DNA from: Vibrio sp. JPW-9-11-11
Lineage (GTDB): Bacteria; Pseudomonadota; Gammaproteobacteria; Enterobacterales; Vibrionaceae
Reading direction: 5' to 3'
NCBI RefSeq assembly: GCF_013369335.1
Contig: NZ_SZQJ01000007.1
Coordinates: 62,001 to 126,000 of the forward strand
Length of the DNA: 64,000 nt
Shown: positions 8,286 to 17,532 of the stretch, one piece after another
Numbering within the stretch: the stretch's first letter is position 1
Layout: each line of letters begins with the position of its first letter
Notes under the pieces: model-generated
What the model saw: the letters and a program-made list of their open reading frames with translations, nothing else
Told to the model about the DNA's origin: nothing
Databases searched by the model: none
Translations under genes and position numbers: made by a program

Positions 8286-9650
8286 TTATCCAAATGACGC
8301 CCAAATAACCGTCGCGACGAGCACAGGGCAAACAAACTTCACGTACAGAGGCCAAACCTTTCCGAACCAGCCTTGTGAAAATTCAGGATAACCCTGTTGC
8401 AGCTCTTTAACTTTCGAGTGACGGCTCCACACCCAGCCTCCAAAGAGACAAAACAGTAAAGCGGCCAAAGGTTGCAGATATTGAGTGGCGACGGTGGCAA
8501 CAAGACCAAACAGAGCGCCAAAGTTGTAAACAATAACCAAGCTCAACAAAGCAATAAGCCCGCCTAGCGCCCAACTGGTTACGCCACGCTGAGTACCCAA
8601 TCTCTCACTCACCAGCGCCACCGGACACTCTAACATCGAAATCGATGAGGTGAGCGCCGCAATAGTTAACAATAGGAAAAAGACGATGGCGAACAGTTGT
8701 CCTAGCCAGCCTAAGCTATCAAACATCAGTGGTAATACGGTGAAGACTAATGTATCTGAACTGAGCAAAGAACCATCTTCGGCATAGATCTCAACCCCTT
8801 TCTGCATCGCGACAAACATCGCAGGCATCACCACTAAGCCTGCAATAAACGCCACGGCCGTATCCACTAGAGTGACATTCATCGCCATCTTAGGCAGGTT
8901 CTCTTTCTTGCTCAAATAAGAGCCATAAATCAACATAGAGCAACCGCCAATAGTGAGCGAGAAAAACCCCTGTCCCATCGCAGCAAGAATCAACTTACGA
9001 TCCATCACTTTGCTAAAATCGGGAATTAGGTAGTGTTTGAGCCCCTCTAACGCGCCTTGCTGGGTCATAATGTAGATAAATAGTGCAGCGAAAAGCACAA
9101 ACAGCGCGGGCATTAAGCGTGTCGACCACTTTTCAATCCCCTGCTTTACCCCACCCTGAACAATCAGAATAGTCAAAACATAAAAGGTGATGGTACCAAA
9201 CAAATTTCGCTCAACACTAAACCCTTTGAACCAAGCGGTCAGCGTGCTCAACCCCATCAACTCAGTGATCGCGCCAAGCAAAAAACAGATTAACCAACCA
9301 CCGACGATGCTGTAAAACGCCAGCACCGCACTCGGTACACTCAGGCCAATCCAACCTACGGCGGCACCAATATGTTTTCCGGTTGGATGCTTTGTTAGAG
9401 CACGCATACTATCTACTGGGTTCGCCTGTCCATGACGACCAATCGCCATTTCGACCACCAGCATAGGAAAAGCGACGACCAGAATCATCACCAGATAGAC
9501 AAAAAGAAAGGCACCACCGCCATTGCTCGCGGCTTGAGTCGGAAATCCCCAAATATTACCTAAACCAACGGCCGCCCCAGCTGCCGCTAAAATAAAACCT
9601 AACCGCGAACCAAAATGTTCACGACTTTGCCCAATATCACCTTGTGCCAT
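8286..9650 (-). CDS. NSS/SNF family sodium-dependent transporter, probably for tryptophan or another aromatic amino acid
   Basis: This 454-residue membrane protein begins with the NSS signature: RLGFILAAAGAAVGLGNIWG forms the unwound first helix that binds Na+ and substrate. About eleven to twelve hydrophobic segments are visible. The family covers bacterial amino acid:Na+ symporters such as LeuT and TnaT. A near-perfect TrpR operator overlaps the promoter, which is the reason to propose tryptophan as substrate. The gene appears monocistronic and converges on the rimK operon. Confidence 0.9.
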   Translation of the reverse strand: MAQGDIGQSREHFGSRLGFILAAAGAAVGLGNIWGFPTQAASNGGGAFLFVYLVMILVVAFPMLVVEMAIGRHGQANPVDSMRALTKHPTGKHIGAAVGWIGLSVPSAVLAFYSIVGGWLICFLLGAITELMGLSTLTAWFKGFSVERNLFGTITFYVLTILIVQGGVKQGIEKWSTRLMPALFVLFAALFIYIMTQQGALEGLKHYLIPDFSKVMDRKLILAAMGQGFFSLTIGGCSMLIYGSYLSKKENLPKMAMNVTLVDTAVAFIAGLVVMPAMFVAMQKGVEIYAEDGSLLSSDTLVFTVLPLMFDSLGWLGQLFAIVFFLLLTIAALTSSISMLECPVALVSERLGTQRGVTSWALGGLIALLSLVIVYNFGALFGLVATVATQYLQPLAALLFCLFGGWVWSRHSKVKELQQGYPEFSQGWFGKVWPLYVKFVCPVLVATVIWASFG

Positions 9651-9670
9651 ACCACTTAAACCGCACTTAC

Positions 9671-9689
9671 AAACTAGTTGACTAGTACG
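9671..9689. promoter_or_regulatory. TrpR operator upstream of the NSS transporter
   Basis: The sequence AAACTAGTTGACTAGTACG contains two ACTAGT half-sites around TG and closely matches the E. coli trp operator GAACTAGTTAACTAGTAC. It lies just downstream of a candidate -10 element (TATATT) read on the minus strand and 21 bases before the start codon. Confidence 0.75.
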
Positions 9690-9785
9690 TTAATATAAAA
9701 CGCCATCGTTAGCAATGGAATTGAAACGTTCTATCAGCCTAATAGTAAATAAGCAAAATTATTGACCTGTAAACACTGACTGACA

Positions 9786-11306
9786 CTATTGATAACACTC
9801 TACTTCAACACAGTTTCGTCCCAACTGCTTTGAGCGATAAAGCGCTTGATCGGCGACTCGCAATATGTCTTGTTGCTCGACCAGGGTTTCATTACGCATA
9901 TCTGCCACCCCCACCGATACTGTGATGACACCACCAATTGGCGAGTAATGGTGCACAAGCTGCATCTGTTCAATCGCTTGCCTCAAACATTCGCCTTCTG
10001 CTTTAGCGTCTATTGGCGAGTCACAATTCAGCACCACACAAAACTCTTCCCCTCCAAAACGAGCCACACACTTCTCACATTCACTCGGGGCCTGTTTGAG
10101 CGCTTTGGCAACTTGACGTAAAACTTGATCGCCTTGCACATGACCATAATGGTCGTTAAAAGGCTTAAAATAATCCACATCGACTAAGATCACGCAAGCA
10201 TAACCGTGATCCGCTTGATCTAATAAGTCTTGCCAGTACTTGTGTAAGCTACGACGGTTTCCTACCAAAGTCAGTGGGTCGTGCTCTGTCAACCATTCTA
10301 ACTCTCTCTGATTGCTTTTCAGTTGGCTGATCACCGCATCGACTCGACAAACAAAATCACGCACTTCAAACGAAATAAAGTGCTGCTCAGTCGCCAGTGC
10401 AGCGCTTTCTTGTTCTGAGTTTTCCAACGCCTGACGTGCGCGTTTCAGAGGCTGAACCATCAGGTGTGCAACGGCCAAGTTAAACACGAACATAAACAGA
10501 GCAAAGGCAATAACAGCGGAGAGTTCACTCCAAGTAATAAAAGGGGGAATCTTTATCCTATGTTGGATAGTAATACAGACGGTCGGTTTGTTCTGAAAAT
10601 CGAGCTTCTCCAGAATAGACACATTTTCTGGCGTCAATGAGGGCTGTACTCCGCCAACCGGCTTCGCTATCACGTCCACTTTTAATCCCGTCGCTTGGCG
10701 CAAACTGGTAATAACATCTGTCCCTATGGTTTTGATAAACATCATATAACCTTGGGTACAATCATAACCTTCACTATTGCAAACTCGACTGGTCGCCACC
10801 AATGCAGGGCGACCGTTGAGTACGATAAACGTAACGTATGGGGTAATAAAATCGGTCCGCGAACGCATACTATCCGCCAAAAGTGGACCAAACTGGTAGC
10901 GAATCTGATCGTAAGAGAGCGTCTTGCGTGTCACGTAGTCATATAACTCGCCCCATACCAAACTGACATTAGAGTCGAAAATGAACGCACCACTTAATTG
11001 ATTAGACAAAAAGGTATGGGCGTTAAGGCTATCTTGCAGAAAGCGCTCATCTCGATTGCGAATAAAGTCACCGACATCATCCCAAGAAGCGTAGTCCATA
11101 AGTACACTGGCAAGCTCAGACTTTTCTAGATTAAGCACGGTTTTAACGCGTTGCACTTCTTCTTGTTGGTGGGCAATCGCACTGTCTACTTCGTTGTCAT
11201 ACACCCAGAAATAGCGAAAGAGTAGGTAGCATGCAACAAACACGCTGGCCATAAAAAGGGAAGCGACTATAGTCAGGTGTTTAAGAGAGAGATGAGGAAT
11301 AGGCAT
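9786..11306 (-). CDS. Membrane diguanylate cyclase with CHASE4-like sensor
   Basis: This 506-residue protein has membrane helices at about 11-33 and 261-283 flanking a periplasmic region of about 225 residues. That region carries DYASWDD (71-77), typical of CHASE4 sensor domains. A GGDEF domain occupies about 335-506, with LTEHDPLTLVGNRRSL at its start and the active-site GGEEF at 418-422, so c-di-GMP synthesis is expected. The RxxD inhibitory site normally found upstream of the active loop is absent, implying no I-site product inhibition. The sensed signal is unknown. It is one of two c-di-GMP-linked genes in the window; the other is the PilZ protein at 37.1 kb. Confidence 0.9.
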   Translation of the reverse strand: MPIPHLSLKHLTIVASLFMASVFVACYLLFRYFWVYDNEVDSAIAHQQEEVQRVKTVLNLEKSELASVLMDYASWDDVGDFIRNRDERFLQDSLNAHTFLSNQLSGAFIFDSNVSLVWGELYDYVTRKTLSYDQIRYQFGPLLADSMRSRTDFITPYVTFIVLNGRPALVATSRVCNSEGYDCTQGYMMFIKTIGTDVITSLRQATGLKVDVIAKPVGGVQPSLTPENVSILEKLDFQNKPTVCITIQHRIKIPPFITWSELSAVIAFALFMFVFNLAVAHLMVQPLKRARQALENSEQESAALATEQHFISFEVRDFVCRVDAVISQLKSNQRELEWLTEHDPLTLVGNRRSLHKYWQDLLDQADHGYACVILVDVDYFKPFNDHYGHVQGDQVLRQVAKALKQAPSECEKCVARFGGEEFCVVLNCDSPIDAKAEGECLRQAIEQMQLVHHYSPIGGVITVSVGVADMRNETLVEQQDILRVADQALYRSKQLGRNCVEVECYQ

Positions 11307-11369
11307 CTAAACAAGGTGTGTGCGAATTGAGCGTGAATTAAACACAATCGCACAATCATTGTCTAGATG

Positions 11370-11391
11370 AAGAGCGCCATTGGCGCTCTTT
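11370..11391. terminator. Hairpin between the YggN-like and cyclase genes
   Basis: AAGAGCGCCA pairs with TGGCGCTCTT. No T tract follows on the minus strand, so intrinsic termination is uncertain. Confidence 0.35.
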
Positions 11392-11436
11392 GGTTACTAA
11401 AAACTCAGCAATGACTAGGCTTAAGCTCGCGTAATC

Positions 11437-12180
11437 TTAGATTGTAAAAATCTGATACTCTTGCAACTGAGGGATCTTTTGATGTAATTGTTGCTCTTGC
11501 TCTGCCATTTGATCTAACGAATCACAAAACTCAGCACTCTGTTTCTCGATCTGCTGAGAATGTTCAGTTAAACGCTGAGCGATACGCTCTTTGAGTTCAC
11601 TCATTGAGTTGGCCATTTCAGTCAAGTTGAGACCACCTTCCAGCTTCATTTTTTCTGACATTGCATCAAACGCACTGGTAATAAACTCTTCGTTAAACAA
11701 CGCTTTGGCCTTATCAAAATCTTCCGTCCAGACTTGGTTCAAGGAGCCAAAACTATCAGCGGGTAAAACCAGGTCGCCATTTTTATAGTAGCGAGCCTCT
11801 ATCTCATCGTAAAAGTTCTGCATCGCTTGCTTTACACCGGCAAAAGCCTCTGGCGCGTCAAAACTTTGAGCGACATCGTCGACAATCTCGTTGGCCAATG
11901 CGAGGCCCTCACGCGCGATCTGTTTCGCACGTGGCAAATAATCGCTGAGGCTTTGGCGATAATCGGCAATAGCTTGTTGCTGGTCGGCACTTAACTCAAT
12001 TCTCTCGCCATGAATCGTTAGGTTATTATTTTCATCAACCACCGCTGTTTCACCGCTAGTTTGATGAATTTCCAGACGTTCATCATTAAGGCGAATATCG
12101 TTTTTTAAATCAATATTGCACTGAGCGGCAAACACCTGACTCGACAATAGCAGGGGCAGTACAGCTAATCTTATCTTCAT
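11437..12180 (-). CDS. YggN-like DUF2884 periplasmic protein
   Basis: This 247-residue protein starts at ATG 12180, preceded by AAGGATAG, with an N-terminal signal peptide (MKIRLAVLPLLLSSQVFA, then AQC). The mature part is acidic and largely helical, with a C-terminal heptad-like region ending in LQEYQIFTI. It resembles the DUF2884/YggN family, of unknown function. A longer in-frame extension upstream lacks a ribosome site and would bury the signal peptide, so I rejected it. The GreA/GreB-like gene upstream is 53 bases away on the same strand. Confidence 0.75.
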   Translation of the reverse strand: MKIRLAVLPLLLSSQVFAAQCNIDLKNDIRLNDERLEIHQTSGETAVVDENNNLTIHGERIELSADQQQAIADYRQSLSDYLPRAKQIAREGLALANEIVDDVAQSFDAPEAFAGVKQAMQNFYDEIEARYYKNGDLVLPADSFGSLNQVWTEDFDKAKALFNEEFITSAFDAMSEKMKLEGGLNLTEMANSMSELKERIAQRLTEHSQQIEKQSAEFCDSLDQMAEQEQQLHQKIPQLQEYQIFTI

Positions 12181-12233
12181 TATTCTATCCTTCGTATCTC
12201 CAACAACCATAACAAAGCCGTTAGTATCGATTG

Positions 12234-12710
12234 TCAGCAAATGGTTTCTATTTGGTAACAATGATTGCGCTCACCAATACGATAGCTGACTTCATCACCC
12301 ACTTGCTTACCTTTCAACGCAGCGCCTAAAGGAGAGTCAAAAGTCACTAACATCACGAATGAGTCTGCAAATGGTATTTTTAATCCACCACAGCACGGTG
12401 CGATAAAAAACCAAAGAGGGTTATCATCCAAGTCAAGCAGTAACACCGCACACCCCAAACGGATGTATTCACTGGCCTCAACCAATGACAACTGTTTGAA
12501 TTGCTCAATTTCTTGTTCACACTCTTGTACCCTCATCGCCTGACCATGAGCTAAATAGGACGCCTCAAGTGCTAAAGTGTCGTATTTATGCTCAGGAACC
12601 GTTTCATCATCCGTAGCAGATTCCATCGCGCGCTGAGCGGAACGCTGGGCAACAACCCGCTTTTGTTGTAAACAGGCCAAGATAGTTTGACGCAGTTCCG
12701 ACTTATTCAT
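12234..12710 (-). CDS. GreA/GreB-like C-terminal domain protein
   Basis: The product has 158 residues from ATG 12710. The N-terminal half is helical and charged, and the C-terminal half (about 95-158) reads like the FKBP-fold GreA/GreB domain: DSPLGAALKGKQVGDEVSYR is the characteristic segment. Such factors bind the RNA polymerase secondary channel. The N-terminal part does not clearly carry the acidic coiled-coil tip of true GreA, so it may be an Rnk-like anti-Gre or a diverged factor. It is divergent from the RecQ-like helicase, with 77 bases between. Confidence 0.75.
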   Translation of the reverse strand: MNKSELRQTILACLQQKRVVAQRSAQRAMESATDDETVPEHKYDTLALEASYLAHGQAMRVQECEQEIEQFKQLSLVEASEYIRLGCAVLLLDLDDNPLWFFIAPCCGGLKIPFADSFVMLVTFDSPLGAALKGKQVGDEVSYRIGERNHCYQIETIC

Positions 12711-12787
12711 ACTAAAAACATATTCCAATACTACTGTTGCCTTTAGAATACCTTCACTAGCGAATAAAAACAGCACAAAGGTAGACG

Positions 12788-14728
12788 ATGAACGACGCTT
12801 CCACCACTGATTTAATCAACGACACTCTTAACGCTCGCTTTGGATTTGAGCGTTTGCGTACAGGGCAGCGACCAGTCATTGAAGCCGTACTCGCTGGCCA
12901 TTCTTGCGCCGCTATTTTTCCGACTGGTTCCGGAAAGTCATTGTGCTACCAACTCCCAGCACTTATGCTGCCTCACCTCACGCTAGTCATCTCGCCGCTG
13001 CTCGCCTTGATGAAAGATCAATTAGCTTTTCTTAAGCAGCACAACATCTGCGCAGCCTCTATCGATTCCAGTCAGAGCCGCGAAGAAATTCAAACAGTGA
13101 TGGAACAAGCACGTAGCGGTGAGCTGAAAATACTCATGATCTCGGTCGAAAGACTCAAAAACGAGCGTTTTCGCCACTTCATCAAACAGATTCCCATCTC
13201 ACTACTTGTGGTTGACGAAGCGCACTGTATCTCTGAATGGGGGCATAACTTTCGCCCCGACTATCTAAAACTCCCTCACTACCAAAAAGAGTTTGCTATT
13301 CCACAATGTTTGCTGCTCACTGCAACTGCTACCGACGCAGTCATCGAAGATATGCAAAGCAAGTTTGCCATTGACGCACAAGACGTCGTGACCACGGGGT
13401 TTTATCGCAACAACTTAGATTTAACCGTGATTCCTTGTGCTGATGAAGCGAAAAATGACCAGTTACTAACGATTCTCTCTGAGCATTCGAACCAATCCAC
13501 CATCGTCTACGTGACCCTACAAAGTACCTCAGAGTCTGTCACTAAGTTGCTGTCCGACTCTGGGCTCAATTGCCGAGCCTATCATGCGGGACTCGATAAT
13601 GAAGTACGCCAGCATATCCAGCAGCAATTTATGTCGGGGGAAATTTCTATCATCGTCGCCACTATCGCGTTTGGTATGGGAGTCGACAAGGCAGATATTC
13701 GCTGCGTTGTTCATTACGATATGCCGAAGTCGATAGAAAACTACGCCCAAGAGATAGGCCGCGCGGGCCGAGATGGCCAGCTTTCTCACTGCATTTTACT
13801 TGGCAACAAAAGTGGCATCTCTACATTGGAGAATTTCGTCTATGGTGATACGCCAGAGCGCGACGAGATCGAGGCTCTACTCAACCACGCCTTAAGCCAG
13901 GGCGAGAACTGGGAAGTCGTGATTTCTCGCTTATCCAATGACACCAATATTCGTCAACTGCCGTTAAAAACGTTATTGGTTTATATGGAAATGTTCGCAC
14001 TCATAGCGAGTCAATACAGCTACTTCGCCGACTATCGCTTTAAGTTCATTCAAGACAAAACCTCTATCATCAGTCAGTTTGACCCACAGCGACAAGCATT
14101 TGTTCGCGCTCTGTTTGATTGCTCAACTCAAGCTAAAGTATGGTGCCAAGTTGATTTTGAGGCACTATGGCAACACTTTGCTGGAGAGCGGCAACGTGCC
14201 ATCGCCGCACTTGATTACTTCCATCAAAAAGGCTGGATTGAGCTAGAAAGCAAACTGATGACCGAAGTCTATCGTGTTCATACTCTATCAGAGCCTGTAA
14301 CCAACCTAACAGACAAATTGTGGCAGCTGTTTGCTGAAAAAGAGCGAAGTGATGTTGAGCGTATCCATAGCCTTTTAAGGTTGTTTGAGTCTCAATCTTG
14401 TTTGAGTCATGCTCTGGCCAGTTACTTTGGCGACACACAAGCCCCAACACAATGTGGCCATTGTAGTGTATGTCGCGGTCAGGGGGCACAATTACCAGAC
14501 AGCCCGATTGTAAATGTTGATGATCAGCAGTTAGCACTGTGGATAGAGCAACTTAACCAACGCGCGGAACGCCCGCTGTCAAACACACTCAAAGCCAAGT
14601 TTCTCTGCGGTATTTCAACACCACGACTGAGTAAGCTAAAAGCGCGCAGCCTTGAGGGCTTTGCCAAGATGGAAAGCGTCCGGTTTACTCAAGTTATTGA
14701 GCGAATCACTGCCAATGAACGCCTCTAA
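12788..14728 (+). CDS. RecQ family ATP-dependent DNA helicase
   Basis: This 646-residue superfamily 2 helicase has Walker A TGSGKS (46-51), DEAH (143-146) followed by CISEWGHNFRPDY, the motif VI region QEIGRAGRDG and a four-cysteine zinc site ending CGHCSVCRG. The DNA-unwinding 3'-5' RecQ core is therefore complete. It ends in a short helical region instead of a typical HRDC domain. It looks like a second, non-canonical RecQ paralogue and not recQ itself, so I give no symbol. It converges on dinB with only 11 bases between the stops and no obvious terminator. Confidence 0.85.
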   Translation: MNDASTTDLINDTLNARFGFERLRTGQRPVIEAVLAGHSCAAIFPTGSGKSLCYQLPALMLPHLTLVISPLLALMKDQLAFLKQHNICAASIDSSQSREEIQTVMEQARSGELKILMISVERLKNERFRHFIKQIPISLLVVDEAHCISEWGHNFRPDYLKLPHYQKEFAIPQCLLLTATATDAVIEDMQSKFAIDAQDVVTTGFYRNNLDLTVIPCADEAKNDQLLTILSEHSNQSTIVYVTLQSTSESVTKLLSDSGLNCRAYHAGLDNEVRQHIQQQFMSGEISIIVATIAFGMGVDKADIRCVVHYDMPKSIENYAQEIGRAGRDGQLSHCILLGNKSGISTLENFVYGDTPERDEIEALLNHALSQGENWEVVISRLSNDTNIRQLPLKTLLVYMEMFALIASQYSYFADYRFKFIQDKTSIISQFDPQRQAFVRALFDCSTQAKVWCQVDFEALWQHFAGERQRAIAALDYFHQKGWIELESKLMTEVYRVHTLSEPVTNLTDKLWQLFAEKERSDVERIHSLLRLFESQSCLSHALASYFGDTQAPTQCGHCSVCRGQGAQLPDSPIVNVDDQQLALWIEQLNQRAERPLSNTLKAKFLCGISTPRLSKLKARSLEGFAKMESVRFTQVIERITANERL

Positions 14729-14739
14729 TTCTTAGGCCA

Positions 14740-15804
14740 CTAGAAAAAACTGAGCTGCTTGGTGAGTTCTTCCGGCTTGAGCATCACGCTTAAGCCGAGC
14801 AAGCGAATTTCTCGCCCCTGCTGTCGTTTTAACACATCGCGGAGTAGTTGCTTAAAGTCATCCAGCTCGAGATAAGGGTGCGCATGTTCAATCGTGGTTA
14901 ATTGAAAATCGGCAAACTTGACCTTAATCCCTTGTTTAATGATTGCTCTATCCGCTGAGAATTTCAGCAAACGACGCTCAAGTTCTGGGTAGAGTTTATT
15001 TTCAATGATCTGCCAACACTCCTCATAACTAGAAATATTGTGCGAAAACGTACGTTCGACGCCTACGGACTTTCGCTCTCTTTCCACTACGACTTCTCGG
15101 TTGTCTATGCCGTGACTCTTGTTCCATAGCGATACCCCTAGGCGGCCAAACTGCAACAATATACTGCGGTAGTCGCTGTTCTTGATATCAGCACAGAGGT
15201 AATAACCAGCTTGGTGAAGCTTCTCCAAACTGACTTTTCCGACCCCAGGAATACGCTCTAATGGCAGCTTATCCACTTCTTGCTGAACTTTATCTGGAGG
15301 AATCACATATTGCCCATTGGGCTTATTCATATCGGACGCGACTTTGGCCAAAAACTTCACCGGGGCAACCCCTGCCGAAGCAGTAAGATTTAACTCATTA
15401 AAAATATCACGCCGAATAGCGTCAGCAATCAAGGTGGCCGAGCCATGACATTGCAGGGAGTCTGTGACATCGAGGTAGGCTTCATCGAGCGATAGCGGTT
15501 CAATTAATTGGGTGTAACGGGCAAAAATCGCGCGAATTTGTGCAGAGACCTGTTTGTACACATCCATTCTTCCCGGTACCACGAGTAAGTGTGGACAGAG
15601 TTGCAAGGCTCTCGCGGTAGGCATCGCACTTCGGATACCGAACTTTCGAGCCTCATAGTTACAAGTACTCAATACCCCTCGCTGCTTCTCATGCCCACCA
15701 ACCGCTAGCGGTCGGCCGCGATAGCTATGGTTATCGCGCATTTCGACGGCAGCATAGAAGCAATCCATATCGACATGAATGATTTTGCGAATCTTGTCAC
15801 TCAT
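14740..15804 (-). CDS. dinB: DNA polymerase IV
   Basis: The product has 354 residues (E. coli DinB 351). It is a Y-family translesion polymerase. HVDMDCFYA (10-18) and SLDEAYLD (105-112) carry the catalytic acidic residues Asp12, Asp107 and Glu108. A helix-hairpin-helix PGVGKVSLEKL follows. I placed the start at ATG 15804 because the homologous N terminus MSDKIRKIIHVDMDCF begins there, and a longer frame would cover the LexA box. The SOS box shows LexA control. Confidence 0.96.
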   Translation of the reverse strand: MSDKIRKIIHVDMDCFYAAVEMRDNHSYRGRPLAVGGHEKQRGVLSTCNYEARKFGIRSAMPTARALQLCPHLLVVPGRMDVYKQVSAQIRAIFARYTQLIEPLSLDEAYLDVTDSLQCHGSATLIADAIRRDIFNELNLTASAGVAPVKFLAKVASDMNKPNGQYVIPPDKVQQEVDKLPLERIPGVGKVSLEKLHQAGYYLCADIKNSDYRSILLQFGRLGVSLWNKSHGIDNREVVVERERKSVGVERTFSHNISSYEECWQIIENKLYPELERRLLKFSADRAIIKQGIKVKFADFQLTTIEHAHPYLELDDFKQLLRDVLKRQQGREIRLLGLSVMLKPEELTKQLSFF

Positions 15805-15827
15805 AATAATGCGCCAAACCACTTTAA

Positions 15828-15843
15828 CTGTATATAAAAACAG
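15828..15843. promoter_or_regulatory. LexA (SOS) box of dinB
   Basis: CTGTATATAAAAACAG fits the LexA consensus CTGT-N8-ACAG perfectly and lies 24 bases upstream of the dinB start. Confidence 0.92.
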
Positions 15844-16031
15844 TATAACTAAATGCGAGCTAGGTGAAAACTCTCTTCGCAGCCCTACACCACGCAACAC
15901 GACTGAATCAAAGTTAAATCTGAGATTCATTCACATTTATCACATTATTGTTTTACATATTCAACAAATTGATGGAAAACTATGCGCGCTATCTAGCATC
16001 AAATAACAATGTCAGCTCATAGGAAAAAATA

Positions 16032-17108
16032 ATGACACTCAAGACTTCATCCGCTTTTATGATCGTTGCATCTGCGGCACTACTTTCTGCTTGCAGCACT
16101 CCCGTCAAAGACACAACACCTATTAACCCCACCACCGTGGTGAAAGCTAAGTACTCAATGTCGGGGCTCTATCTGCCCGACGGTCAAGGATCTCAAACCT
16201 CCTACACGCGCCCTTCCATGCGCCATATCCAGTCAGAATTCGAAGCGGATAGTTTCATGAGTAGTCTCGCTAACTTTAACCGTAGCGATGTGTACAGATT
16301 TGAGCGTAACCTTTTGTGGGAAATCGATCACGATTCAGAAACTTATCGTGAGTGTCCATTAGAGGGTTGTACGACGTTTAGTTTCACTGAGGAGTTTGAA
16401 GAAGAGGAAGAAGAGTCACCGTCATATGAGGAGATGAGTTGCTCGGTGGCACTAAAGAAAAACGAGTTTGAGGTTAAGCCTACAGGTAAAACACGCACCA
16501 TTTCTGGCATGCAAACGAACGAGTACTCTGTCACTTGGCATGTCGTATTTGAAGATGACACGCAAAAAACCGATCAGAATTTGTTACGTTTTAGCGTTTG
16601 GACAGCTAAACCAGATTCAAACCTTAAACAAGCATGGAAAACTCACCAGCAAGCCACTGACAATTATCTTAACGCAGTGGGTGACAACCACCCTCTTGTA
16701 AGAATTTTGGGCCGAGATGGCTACAAAGCCATTAGCGCATTTGCTGGTGATATAGAAAGCACTGACCCTAATGCTATCAACCCAGTATTCGACAAACTCC
16801 AGGTCATCAAAGGCTATCCACTCAGTTTGAAAATGGAGTTTTTCCAACAATCTAACGCTTGTCAGGAAGAGAAAATAAAGGCGTCAACCGCAAAGCTAGA
16901 CTTCAGCAATGGTGTCGATGGATTGACCGAATCAGCGACAGACTTAGTCGGCGATCTGTTTAGTAAAAAAGTGGACGAGAAAGTCCGTGAATGGCAAAAA
17001 GATGCGCTGATCCGCTACGTCTACGAAGTCACTTCAGTGAAAGAAGAAGGGGTTCGTGATAGCACATTTGAAGTGCCTGCAAACTACCGTTTGTCAGACC
17101 GCCAGTAA
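16032..17108 (+). CDS. Unrecognised 358-residue lipoprotein
   Basis: The N terminus is a lipoprotein signal with lipobox LLSAC and acylated Cys21. AGGA precedes ATG 16032. Residues near 120-135 form a very acidic tract (EEFEEEEEE), followed by a region with scattered cysteines and a charged C terminus (YRLSDRQ). I recognise no domain and do not assign a function. Residue 22 is Ser, not Asp, so outer membrane sorting is expected under the usual rule. It is monocistronic and followed by a terminator. Confidence 0.8.
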   Translation: MTLKTSSAFMIVASAALLSACSTPVKDTTPINPTTVVKAKYSMSGLYLPDGQGSQTSYTRPSMRHIQSEFEADSFMSSLANFNRSDVYRFERNLLWEIDHDSETYRECPLEGCTTFSFTEEFEEEEEESPSYEEMSCSVALKKNEFEVKPTGKTRTISGMQTNEYSVTWHVVFEDDTQKTDQNLLRFSVWTAKPDSNLKQAWKTHQQATDNYLNAVGDNHPLVRILGRDGYKAISAFAGDIESTDPNAINPVFDKLQVIKGYPLSLKMEFFQQSNACQEEKIKASTAKLDFSNGVDGLTESATDLVGDLFSKKVDEKVREWQKDALIRYVYEVTSVKEEGVRDSTFEVPANYRLSDRQ

Positions 17109-17119
17109 GCGGTATTAGC

Positions 17120-17142
17120 AAAGCGGCCATCGGCCGCTTTTC
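17120..17142. terminator. Terminator between the lipoprotein and DUF2789 genes
   Basis: AAAGCGGCC pairs with GGCCGCTTT and is followed by a short T run on the plus strand. It lies between convergent genes. Confidence 0.75.
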
Positions 17143-17145
17143 TGG

Positions 17146-17379
17146 TTATCGTCTTAACATCACATCCAACTGATCGACTAATTCTGACCAATCCGCATCT
17201 TCTTCAATGGCTTGTTTAAGAAAGGTCGCTTGTGCTGCGCTCCAAAAGCTCGCCTCGTGCAGCAATTCGGTATCTCGATGTTGACGATGATCTAGGACGA
17301 ACTGTTTGATCTCAGCGTCGGTACTTCCCAACCCTAGTTGTTGAAACAGTTCCACCATAGTGTGTTGATGTAACTCCAT
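17146..17379 (-). CDS. DUF2789 family protein
   Basis: This 77-residue protein begins MELHQHTMVELFQQLGLGST and ends WSELVDQLDVMLRR, matching DUF2789 along its length, including the FWSAAQATFLKQAIEEDADW core. The function is unknown. I chose ATG 17379 because the family starts there and GAGG precedes it; an in-frame extension to 17472 would add 31 residues without family support. Confidence 0.8.
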   Translation of the reverse strand: MELHQHTMVELFQQLGLGSTDAEIKQFVLDHRQHRDTELLHEASFWSAAQATFLKQAIEEDADWSELVDQLDVMLRR

Positions 17380-17479
17380 AAAGCCTCTCTGTCTTGCGTG
17401 ATATCCAGAGAGTATAGTCAAGGCTTCACGCGCTACCACTCGATGAGACTCCACGTTGTCTTCTATCATCATTGAACTA

Positions 17480-17510
17480 TAAAAAACAACCCGGCCTAAG
17501 CCGGGTTGTT
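17480..17510 (-). terminator. Terminator after nqrM
   Basis: AACAACCCGGC pairs with GCCGGGTTGTT, followed by six T on the minus strand. It ends the apbE-nqrM unit. Confidence 0.9.
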
Positions 17511-17532
17511 ACATCAGGGTCTATGAACAAGA

